Shown here: positions 24,220 through 31,230 of the stretch, piece by piece
How positions within the stretch are numbered: the stretch's first letter is position 1
Layout: every line of letters starts with the position of its first letter
Assembly: GCA_046352935.1 (NCBI GenBank)
Contig: JAXMGR010000003.1
Location: forward strand, 1-64,000
Length of the DNA: 64,000 nt
From: CAYWMY01 sp046352935
GTDB taxonomy: Bacteria > Pseudomonadota > Gammaproteobacteria > Steroidobacterales > Steroidobacteraceae
Reading direction: 5' to 3'
Notes under the pieces: generated by a model
Told to the model about the DNA's origin: nothing
What the model saw: the letters and a program-made list of their open reading frames with translations, nothing else
Databases searched by the model: none
Translations under genes and position numbers: made by a program

Positions 24220-26622
24220 ATGCAGGAACAGGTGGGATCGGAGACGGGAACGCGACCGTGGCTGCTGGCGCTCGTGTGCATGCTGGCGGGCGCCGGGCTG
24301 CTGGCGGGCGGCGTGCAGCTCGCACGACTCGGCGGTTCCTGGTACTACCTGATCGCGGGCGCGGGGCTCGCGGTGACGGGCATCCTCGTCTGGCGGCGCT
24401 GGCGACTCGCGGTCTGGCTGTTCTCGGCCGTCGCGCTCGGGACCTTCGCGTGGGCGGTCGTGGAGGCGGGATTCTACGGCTGGGCGCTGCTGCCGCGCGT
24501 CTGGCCCTTCGTGTTGCTCGCAATGTGGTTCCTGCTGCCGGACGCGCGTGGCGGGCTGGATCGCGGGCCGCTGCTGTTCGGCGCCGGGGGCGGGCGGGCG
24601 ATGCCGGTCGCGAGCGCGCTCGTGCTCGGTGTCGCAGTCGTGCTGATGGTCGTCGCCTACGTCAGCACGCGCTTCGACCCGCCGGGCGGGCTCGGCGCGC
24701 GCGCGAAGACCGCCGTCGAGCGGCCGGGTGACTGGCCGGCGTTCGGTGGTACGACGCGGGGCGACCGGTTCTCCACGGCGAGCCAGATCACGCCGGAGAA
24801 CGCCGCGCAGCTCGAGCTGGCCTGGACCTATCGCACCGGTGACCAGCGGCTGCCGAACGAACCGCCGTGGATCGGCGGGACCTTCGAGGCGACACCCATC
24901 ACCGTCGGCGACAATCTCGTGCTCTGCACGGCACGCAACGTGGTCATGGCCGTCGACGGCGACACCGGCAAGGAGGTCTGGCGCTTCGATCCGAAGACCG
25001 ACACCTCGGGCATCATGCACCTGGCCTGCCGCGGCCTGTCGCACTACGAGGGCAGCGGTTCCGGGGCGTTCTGCGACGGACGCCTGCTCATGGGGACGCA
25101 CGATGCGCGCCTGATCGCGCTCGATCCGGCGACGGGCAGGCTCTGCCCCGATTTCGGCAATGGCGGCACCGTCGATCTGAAGGCGGGTCTGGGCGAGACC
25201 CGGCCCGGCTATTACTACCCGACCTCGCCGCCCGCGATCATCGGCGATGTCGCCGTCATCGGCGCGTGGGTCATGGACAACCAGTCCAACGACGAACCGC
25301 CGGGTGTGGTGCGCGCCTACGACGTGAAGACAGGCGCACTGCGCTGGGCCTGGGACGTCATGAGTCCGAAGGCGCATCCGCCGCTCGCCGAGGGCGGCAC
25401 GTTCCCGCGCAACACGCCGAACTTCTGGAGTGTCGCGAGCGCCGATCCGGAACTCGGTCTCGTGTACCTGCCGACCGGCAACACGCCGCCCGACTACATC
25501 GCCTACACGCGCTCCGAGGACCAGCATCGCTACAACAGCTCGATCGTGGCGCTCGACGCGCGCACGGGCGACGTGCGCTGGAGCTTCCAGACCACGCATC
25601 GCGACGTCTGGGACTACGACATCGGGGCGCAGCCCGTGCTCGTTGACCTGCCGACGCCGCAGGGCGTGCAGAAGGCGCTGATCGCGCCGACGAAGGTCGG
25701 CGAGATCTTCCTGCTCGATCGCGCGACCGGGAAGCCGCTCGCGGAGGTCGTCGAGAAGCCGGTGCCGCAGGACCCGATTCCCGGCGAGCGTCTGTCGCCG
25801 ACGCAACCGTTCTCGGTCGGCATGCCCTCGTTCACACCGCGGAATCTCACCGAGGCCAGCATGTGGGGCACGAGCCCCTTCGACCAGCTCTGGTGCCGCA
25901 TCCAGTTCCGTCGCTATCGCTACGACGGGCTGTACACGCCGGTCACGACGAAGCGGACCATCGTGTTCCCGAGCCCGATGGGCACGATCGACTGGGGCAG
26001 CGTCGCCGTGGATCCGGAACGCCGCGTCATGATCGTGAACTCCACGGGCGTGCCTTTCGTCGACCGCCTGATCCCGCGCGACGAGGCCGAATCCATGGGC
26101 ATCCGGCCGTACAGCGGCTACGACCCGAAGGTGCCGGAATCCGCTTCGTCCTCACACCTGAAATCGCAGTGGGCCCAGGAGGGCACGCCTTACGCTGTCG
26201 AGTTCCTGCCGTTCCTGTCGCCGCTCGGGATTCCCTGCCACCAGCCGCCCTGGGGCGAACTCGCGGCCGTGGACCTCGATACGCGCCAGACGCTCTGGCG
26301 CCGGCCGTTCGGCAACACGCGTGACCACGCGCTCCTCGGCATTCCGTTCCGCACGGGCATGCTGAACCTGGGCGGCGCGGCCATCACGCGCGGCGGCGTG
26401 GCGTTCATCGCCGCGACCGCGGACCACTACATCCGCGCTTTCGCGGTCGAGACCGGACACCAGCTGTGGAAGGCCCGCCTGCCCGCGGGTGGCCAGGCGA
26501 ATCCCATGACCTACGTGTCGCGCCGCACCGGGCGGCAGTACGTGGTCATCGCCGCGGGTGGCCACGGTACGCTGCAGACGAAGCCGGGCGACTACGTGCT
26601 CGCCTACGCACTGCCGGAATAG
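24220..26622 (+). CDS. Membrane-bound PQQ-dependent dehydrogenase (glucose/quinate dehydrogenase family)
   Basis: Quinoprotein of 800 residues. The first about 155 residues contain five hydrophobic helices that anchor the protein and, in glucose dehydrogenase, reduce ubiquinone; the rest is a periplasmic PQQ propeller opening with DWPAFGGTTRGDRFS. Family features include HRDVWDYDIGAQPVL and TNxxxGT-type blades, and length matches glucose/quinate/shikimate dehydrogenases (about 800). Electrons go directly to the quinone pool, unlike the quinohemoprotein at 19.6 kb. The ATG at 24220 follows a GGGAGGGG site; the GTG at 24199 is less likely. Substrate could be a sugar, a cyclic polyol or another alcohol. 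The transcript ends at a strong hairpin. Confidence 0.92.
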   Translation: MQEQVGSETGTRPWLLALVCMLAGAGLLAGGVQLARLGGSWYYLIAGAGLAVTGILVWRRWRLAVWLFSAVALGTFAWAVVEAGFYGWALLPRVWPFVLLAMWFLLPDARGGLDRGPLLFGAGGGRAMPVASALVLGVAVVLMVVAYVSTRFDPPGGLGARAKTAVERPGDWPAFGGTTRGDRFSTASQITPENAAQLELAWTYRTGDQRLPNEPPWIGGTFEATPITVGDNLVLCTARNVVMAVDGDTGKEVWRFDPKTDTSGIMHLACRGLSHYEGSGSGAFCDGRLLMGTHDARLIALDPATGRLCPDFGNGGTVDLKAGLGETRPGYYYPTSPPAIIGDVAVIGAWVMDNQSNDEPPGVVRAYDVKTGALRWAWDVMSPKAHPPLAEGGTFPRNTPNFWSVASADPELGLVYLPTGNTPPDYIAYTRSEDQHRYNSSIVALDARTGDVRWSFQTTHRDVWDYDIGAQPVLVDLPTPQGVQKALIAPTKVGEIFLLDRATGKPLAEVVEKPVPQDPIPGERLSPTQPFSVGMPSFTPRNLTEASMWGTSPFDQLWCRIQFRRYRYDGLYTPVTTKRTIVFPSPMGTIDWGSVAVDPERRVMIVNSTGVPFVDRLIPRDEAESMGIRPYSGYDPKVPESASSSHLKSQWAQEGTPYAVEFLPFLSPLGIPCHQPPWGELAAVDLDTRQTLWRRPFGNTRDHALLGIPFRTGMLNLGGAAITRGGVAFIAATADHYIRAFAVETGHQLWKARLPAGGQANPMTYVSRRTGRQYVVIAAGGHGTLQTKPGDYVLAYALPE

Positions 26623-26628
26623 CGCATC

Positions 26629-26666
26629 GGTGCCGGTGTTGCGGTTGCGGAACCGTCACCGGCACC
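26629..26666. terminator. Bidirectional terminator hairpin between convergent genes
   Basis: GGTGCCGGTG (26629-26638) pairs perfectly with CACCGGCACC (26657-26666), and an inner CGGTT/AACCG stem (26642-26655) extends the hairpin. It lies 7 bp after the PQQ dehydrogenase stop and 38 bp from the end of the convergent lipoprotein gene. Confidence 0.7.
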
Positions 26667-26703
26667 GGTCCCGCCGCGCAGATGCCGGAGCCCCGGCTCC
26701 GGT

Positions 26704-27213
26704 TCAGGACGCCTGTGTCGGCGTTCCGGTCTCAGCGACCGCGGCCGGCAGGCTCTCGCTGTTGAAGATCGAGCGGCGCATGCGCCACTTGCCTTCGAGC
26801 TTGCCCCAGATCTCGATGAAGCTGCCTTTCGCGACGATCGCACCGGCGTCGTTGCGGGCCTCGAAGCGGCCGGCCCGCCACGCGGCCGCGGGCGAGGTGA
26901 TCTCGAGGTCCGTCTCGCCGATCACGTACTGCAGGTTGTTCACCGTCCACACCCGGTTCATGAAATCGCGGATCGCCCGCTGGCCGATCACGGCCGGCGA
27001 GTCCGGGGGGATGATCCAGGCGTCGTCGCTGAACACCGAGGCGATGGCGTCCGCCGATCGCGCGTTGTAGGCATTGATCCAGAGCGCTGCGGCCTGATGA
27101 ATCGCCTCACGCTCGGCCGCGACGTCCATCACGTCGGCTTTCTTTCCGGGCTGACAGGCCATGAGCCCGAGCATTGCGAGGCCCGTGGCCAGAAGACGCA
27201 GGTGTGTGAACAT
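26704..27213 (-). CDS. SnoaL/DUF4440-like lipoprotein
   Basis: Exported protein of 169 residues. A lipoprotein signal with lipobox LMAC (Cys20) should anchor it in the envelope. The mature part has the NTF2-like/DUF4440 fold: helices with WINAYNARSADAIASVFSDDAW, then IGQRAIRDF and sheet strands ending GKWRMRRSIFNSE. Proteins of this type are usually annotated as ketosteroid-isomerase-like with unknown function. A GGAGAAGAG site lies 5-13 bp upstream. It lies 197 bp downstream of a GMC oxidoreductase gene on the same strand and may share its transcript. This is the third NTF2-fold protein in the window and the only one exported. Confidence 0.8.
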   Translation of the reverse strand: MFTHLRLLATGLAMLGLMACQPGKKADVMDVAAEREAIHQAAALWINAYNARSADAIASVFSDDAWIIPPDSPAVIGQRAIRDFMNRVWTVNNLQYVIGETDLEITSPAAAWRAGRFEARNDAGAIVAKGSFIEIWGKLEGKWRMRRSIFNSESLPAAVAETGTPTQAS

Positions 27214-27410
27214 GTCTCTTCTCCTCGCTCGATCAGCGATCGAATGCGCGTGAGTGTCGCGCCTCCGTGCTCGTTGCGATTTTCATCATACGCCTGCGCG
27301 CCGGTCGTGGAGTGGCTGCGGCCTGTTCCCGGCCGGACATCGCGGAGTGCGCGCGAGCCCCGGGGTCGTGCGTCGTGCGCATCCTGCGATGGACGCGCTG
27401 CAAAACGCGC

Positions 27411-29060
27411 TCAACCGCTGCGGTCGACGCGGAGGAGATCGGCGGCGCGCTCGGCGATCATCACGACGGTGGCATGAGTGTTGCCTGAGGGAATCGCGGG
27501 CATCACCGAGGCATCGACGATCGCGAGCCCCTGAACGCCGTGCACCCGCAGCGAGGGATCGACCACGGCCTGCGCATCATCACCCATGCGGCAGGTTCCC
27601 GCGGCGTGCTGCAGCGGTCGTGCGCGTTCGCGCAGGAGCCGCTCGATGCCGGCAGGATCGGCAGCGTCGACCGGCGCATCGACGCGTGCGTCGACGAGCG
27701 CGGCCAGCGCGGGCTGCGCCGCGACGTCGATCGCGATACGCACACCCGCGGCGAGACGGGCGACGTCACCGGGTGCGGCGAGACAGCCTGTCTCGATCCG
27801 TGGTGCGACGGTCACGTCCGGGCTCGCGAGCACGACCCGGCCGCGCGATGCGGGCCGCAGCAGCGCCGGAGCCAGCGTGAGCCCCGGGAACGGATCGGGA
27901 CGACGCTCGTCACTGTCCGGGTCGCGGTCCGCGCGGCTGCTCGCCGGCAGGGCGTGGAACTGCAGATCGGGCCGTGGTTCCGCCGGCGAACTGCGCAGGA
28001 AGGCCCCGACGTCGGCCGCGGGCAGTGCGAGCGGGCCCGACCGGTGCACGAGACAGCGCGCGATCGACGCGAGCAGCGGAACGCCCCGCAGCTGCATGTT
28101 GAGGCCGGGGACGCCGCGTCGCAGCCGCCAGCACAGTGGCACCATGAGATGGTCCTGCAGGTTGCGGCCCACGGCTTCGCGGGCGACGCGCACCTCGATG
28201 CCGAGTGCGGCGAGCAGGGCGGGTGGTCCGATGCCGGAGAGCATCAGCAGCTGGGGCGTCGCATAGGCGCCCGCGGCCAGGATGACGGCGCGGCGCGCGC
28301 TCGCCCGCCGCGACTGGCCCGCGATGCGATACAGCACGCCGGTCGCGCGCATGCCCTCGAACAGCAGTCGCTGTGCCGCGGCATGCACCCGGATCTCCAG
28401 ATCGGGGCGCGCCCTCGCCGGATCGAGATAGGCGCGGGCGACGGACCAGCGCCGGCCCCGCCGGATCGTTGCGTGATAGAAGGCCGTGCCCTCGGGCTCC
28501 GGACCGAGGAAGTTGTCGCAGCGCGGATGGCCCGCCTGCACGAACGCCTCGATGATCGCCCGCGACACGGGATGATCATTGCGGGTATCCGTGAGTTCGA
28601 GTCCGCCCGGGGCCGCTGCAGCCGTCGTGGCCCGGCCTTCGGCGCGCTCGAAGTACGGGCGCACACTCGCGTAGTCCCAGCCCCGCGCGCCCGCGCTCGC
28701 CCAGTCGTCGAAGTCGGCGCGGTGACCGCGAACGTGGATCATGCCGTTCACGGCGCTGGAGCCGCCGACGACGGCCCCGCACAGCAGGCGATGGCGCCGG
28801 CCGCCCGTGCCGGCATCGGGTTCTCCGTACATCGAGGTCGTGAGCCCCGGATGCGCGAGGGCGCGCGCATAACCCATGGGCAGGGTCGCGAGGAGATGGC
28901 GCGACTCGCCGCCGGCTTCGAGCAGGAGAACGCGTGTGCCGCGGTCGGCACTCAGGCGATTCGCGAGCACGCAGCCCGCGGTGCCGGCGCCGACGATGAC
29001 GTAGTCGTAGGGCTCGTCGTCCTGCGCCGCGCGCGCATCCCGGTCAACGCCGGACTTCAT
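27411..29060 (-). CDS. GMC family FAD-dependent oxidoreductase (second copy)
   Basis: Choline-dehydrogenase-like flavoenzyme of 549 residues. The FAD-binding motif GAGTAG occurs near residue 24, the GMC signature CGAVVGGSSAVNGM near 94-107, and the C-terminal catalytic region LQHAAGTCRMG and GNTHAT hold the His and the second polar residue (here His replaces the more usual Asn-Pro context). It is only distantly similar to the GMC enzyme at 21.9 kb, so it probably acts on a different substrate. The ATG at 29060 is the last plausible start before the Rossmann motif; its ribosome site is weak. The gene is convergent to the main plus-strand series. Confidence 0.9.
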   Translation of the reverse strand: MKSGVDRDARAAQDDEPYDYVIVGAGTAGCVLANRLSADRGTRVLLLEAGGESRHLLATLPMGYARALAHPGLTTSMYGEPDAGTGGRRHRLLCGAVVGGSSAVNGMIHVRGHRADFDDWASAGARGWDYASVRPYFERAEGRATTAAAAPGGLELTDTRNDHPVSRAIIEAFVQAGHPRCDNFLGPEPEGTAFYHATIRRGRRWSVARAYLDPARARPDLEIRVHAAAQRLLFEGMRATGVLYRIAGQSRRASARRAVILAAGAYATPQLLMLSGIGPPALLAALGIEVRVAREAVGRNLQDHLMVPLCWRLRRGVPGLNMQLRGVPLLASIARCLVHRSGPLALPAADVGAFLRSSPAEPRPDLQFHALPASSRADRDPDSDERRPDPFPGLTLAPALLRPASRGRVVLASPDVTVAPRIETGCLAAPGDVARLAAGVRIAIDVAAQPALAALVDARVDAPVDAADPAGIERLLRERARPLQHAAGTCRMGDDAQAVVDPSLRVHGVQGLAIVDASVMPAIPSGNTHATVVMIAERAADLLRVDRSG

Positions 29061-29313
29061 GCCGATGTCCCGCGGCCCGGCGCTCGTGTCCTGCTGCCTT
29101 GCTGGTGTCGTGTTCCACAGATGTCTGTTCGTCGCAATCCGCTGCCGCGCACAGGCGCCGGTCGCGGCCCTGGGTCGTGACCGGCCCGGCCGCCGGGCGC
29201 CATTCTGCCCGCTACACCCGCGTCCGCGGGTGATGGCAGCGCATCCCGGATCCGCGTCCCGCATCCGCGCTTGCTCCGCCGCCGGGTCGAAACTACAATC
29301 GCGCCCCTCGTGT

Positions 29314-29389
<76 letters not shown>

Positions 29390-29398
29390 GATTCCAGC

Positions 29399-29427
29399 AG
29401 GGCCCGGATGTTCTCCGGGCCCTTTCC
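29399..29427 (+). terminator. Terminator after tRNA-Ala
   Basis: AGGGCCCGGA (29399-29408) and TCCGGGCCCT (29414-29423) form a perfect 10-bp stem with a five-base loop, followed by TTCCC. It begins 10 bp after the tRNA-Ala CCA end. Confidence 0.85.
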
Positions 29428-29519
29428 CTGCCCTGATTCCCCGAAGTCACGCTGCCCCGGGTGGTATCGACACCGGCCGCTTCGTCGTCGTCGTGCAAAT
29501 CGGATAATCTTCGCCGCCT

Positions 29520-29596
29520 GCCCCCGTAGCTCAGCTGGATAGAGCGTCCCCCTCCTAAGGGGAAGGTCAGCCGTTCGAATCGGCTCGGGGGCGCCA
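29520..29596 (+). tRNA. tRNA-Arg(CCT)
   Basis: Seventy-seven-base cloverleaf. GCCCCCG pairs with CGGGGGC, the anticodon loop CTCCTAA gives CCT, the T-arm is CAGCCGTTCGAATCGGCT, and CCA is encoded. Its 3' 30 bases overlap the antisense 3' end of the lpxA-like gene. Confidence 0.96.
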
Positions 29597-30379
29597 TCCC
29601 GATGCCCGGTCGAGCACGTGGTCCGCGATCGCCGAGGCGCGGCGCGGGCGCGCAAAGCCGCGCCGGCCTTCGGTGAAGAACACGAGGAAACGCTGCGCTT
29701 CGACCGTGCGGAATCGCCCGGTGGACAGCGCGGCACGGGCCGCCTCGCGGACGCTGCCGGGGCTGCCGTAGACGACGCGATAGGCGTCCTTCAGTTCGGT
29801 GACGGCCTCGCGCGCGATGCCACGGCGCTTCATGCCGACGACATTGAGACCGATCACTTCGTTGCGTTCGGCCGCCATCACGCAGGGCGGCACGTCCTGC
29901 GCGAGGCGTGACAGGCCGCCGATCATCACCGTCTCGCCGATGCGGCAGAACTGGTGCACACCGGCGCCGCCGCCGATGAACGTGCCGCGACCCACGGCGA
30001 CGTGGCCCGCGAGCATCACGTTGTTCGCGAGCACGACGCCGTCCTCGACGATGCAGTCGTGACCGACGTGCGCATTGGCCATGAGCAGGCACTGACCGCC
30101 GATGACGGTATCGCGTCCCGCGTGGATGGACCGGTTGATCGTGCAGTGCTCGCGGATCACGGTGCCCGGACCGATCACCACCCCCGTTTCGGTGGCCGGC
30201 GCGAAGCCGAGGTACTGGGGGTCGCCGCCGAGGACGGCGAAGGCGTGGACGGTGACGCCTTCGGCGAGGCGGCAGTGCCTCGTGACGACTGCGTGGGCAT
30301 GGATCCTGCAGCCGTGCCCGAGCCGCGCACCCGGTTCGATGATCGCCGTCGGGTGAATGGCGGGAATGGCGTCGTCCAT
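29567..30379 (-). CDS. lpxA: LpxA-like UDP-N-acetylglucosamine acyltransferase (orphan copy)
   Basis: Cytoplasmic left-handed beta-helix acyltransferase of 270 residues. Hexapeptide repeats fill about residues 5-185 and a helical C-terminal domain follows, as in LpxA, which transfers an R-3-hydroxyacyl chain from ACP to UDP-GlcNAc in the first step of lipid A synthesis. The catalytic His region is clear (MLAGHVAVG and GVHQFCRIGE). It stands alone, outside any lpxD-fabZ-lpxA-lpxB cluster, and so may be a paralog with a different acyl chain or sugar. The ATG at 30379 is chosen from the family start. The last 10 codons, including the stop, lie antisense within tRNA-Arg. Confidence 0.88.
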   Translation of the reverse strand: MDDAIPAIHPTAIIEPGARLGHGCRIHAHAVVTRHCRLAEGVTVHAFAVLGGDPQYLGFAPATETGVVIGPGTVIREHCTINRSIHAGRDTVIGGQCLLMANAHVGHDCIVEDGVVLANNVMLAGHVAVGRGTFIGGGAGVHQFCRIGETVMIGGLSRLAQDVPPCVMAAERNEVIGLNVVGMKRRGIAREAVTELKDAYRVVYGSPGSVREAARAALSTGRFRTVEAQRFLVFFTEGRRGFARPRRASAIADHVLDRASGWRPRADSNG

Positions 30380-30538
30380 GGGTCTGTGCCGGTGCGTCCG
30401 CGGGAGAACGATTCCAGTATGGCACGCCGGACCGGGGCCGGCGGAACGTGCCTTCGTCCGCACTTAAGTCAAGATCGCCTCGACGGCGCCGCGGGCCTGT
30501 TGCAGCATCGGGATCGACGCGGTGACGGAGGTCGGATC

Positions 30539-31039
30539 TTGCAGCAGCTTCGCCGGTGCGGAATCGAGACGGGCGCGGGTTCCGGGTCACGCGAGGCCGA
30601 GCGTCGTGCGCAGGGCGAGCGGCGGCGCCCGACACTCGCGAGCTACTGGCTCGGATCGCTCAGGCCACGCCGTCGCGCCGGGCGGCGGGCCGAGGACCGG
30701 TTCTATCCGGTCATCGACTGGCACGAGCCCCGACTGCTGATCCCGGCCCTGATCATCTTCTTCCTGTCCGTCGCCGATGCCTTTCTCACGCTCACGCTGA
30801 TCCATCATGGCGCCGTCGAGGCGAATCCCGTCATGGCGGCGCTGCTCGGGCTCGACGTGCGCGGCTTCGCGGGGTTCAAGCTCGTGGTGACGGCCTTCGG
30901 CACCCTCGTGCTCGTGGCCTGCGCCCGCATGCGCATGTTCCGCCGGCTGCCCGGCGAGGTCTTCCTGTACCTCATCGCAGCGGGCTACATGGTGCTCATC
31001 GCTCATGAGCTGCGGATGCTCGGCGACATAAGCCTCTGA
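30539..31039 (+). CDS. Small integral membrane protein, DUF5658-like
   Basis: Protein of about 166 residues with a basic cytoplasmic N-terminus (many Arg between 20 and 55) and three hydrophobic helices. The segment DAFLTLTLIHHGAVEANPVMAALL resembles the DUF5658 pattern of an Asp and Thr in the first helix and a Glu-x-NP turn. The start is uncertain: the TTG at 30539 has an excellent GGAGGT site 7 bp upstream, while an in-frame ATG lies at 30419. No function is known for the family. The gene lies between the divergent lpxA-like gene and sucA; it is not obviously linked to either. Confidence 0.6.
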   Translation: MQQLRRCGIETGAGSGSREAERRAQGERRRPTLASYWLGSLRPRRRAGRRAEDRFYPVIDWHEPRLLIPALIIFFLSVADAFLTLTLIHHGAVEANPVMAALLGLDVRGFAGFKLVVTAFGTLVLVACARMRMFRRLPGEVFLYLIAAGYMVLIAHELRMLGDISL

Positions 31040-31230
31040 TAACCCGTCTGTTCCCACGCCTTCGTCTATACTGCTGATTATGTCCGCTCGGCGTCGGTGG
31101 CACGCGCTGTGCCCCGGCCCGGCGATGGTTCGCGTTGCTGCGCGACGCCCGCGGCGGCGCGCGGTCCACGGCGGGCCCCGTCGCTGCGTCTCGTTGCGGC
31201 GCGGGTCCCACAGGCGGGAAGCAGTCTGCA
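31040..31230 (+). promoter_or_regulatory. Leader and probable promoter region of sucA-sucB-lpd
   Basis: 191 bp upstream of sucA. A TATACT hexamer at 31067-31072 in an AT-rich patch is a plausible -10 element, though no good -35 sits 16-18 bp upstream. It would leave a leader of about 150 bases. No gene is supportable in the leader. Confidence 0.35.
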
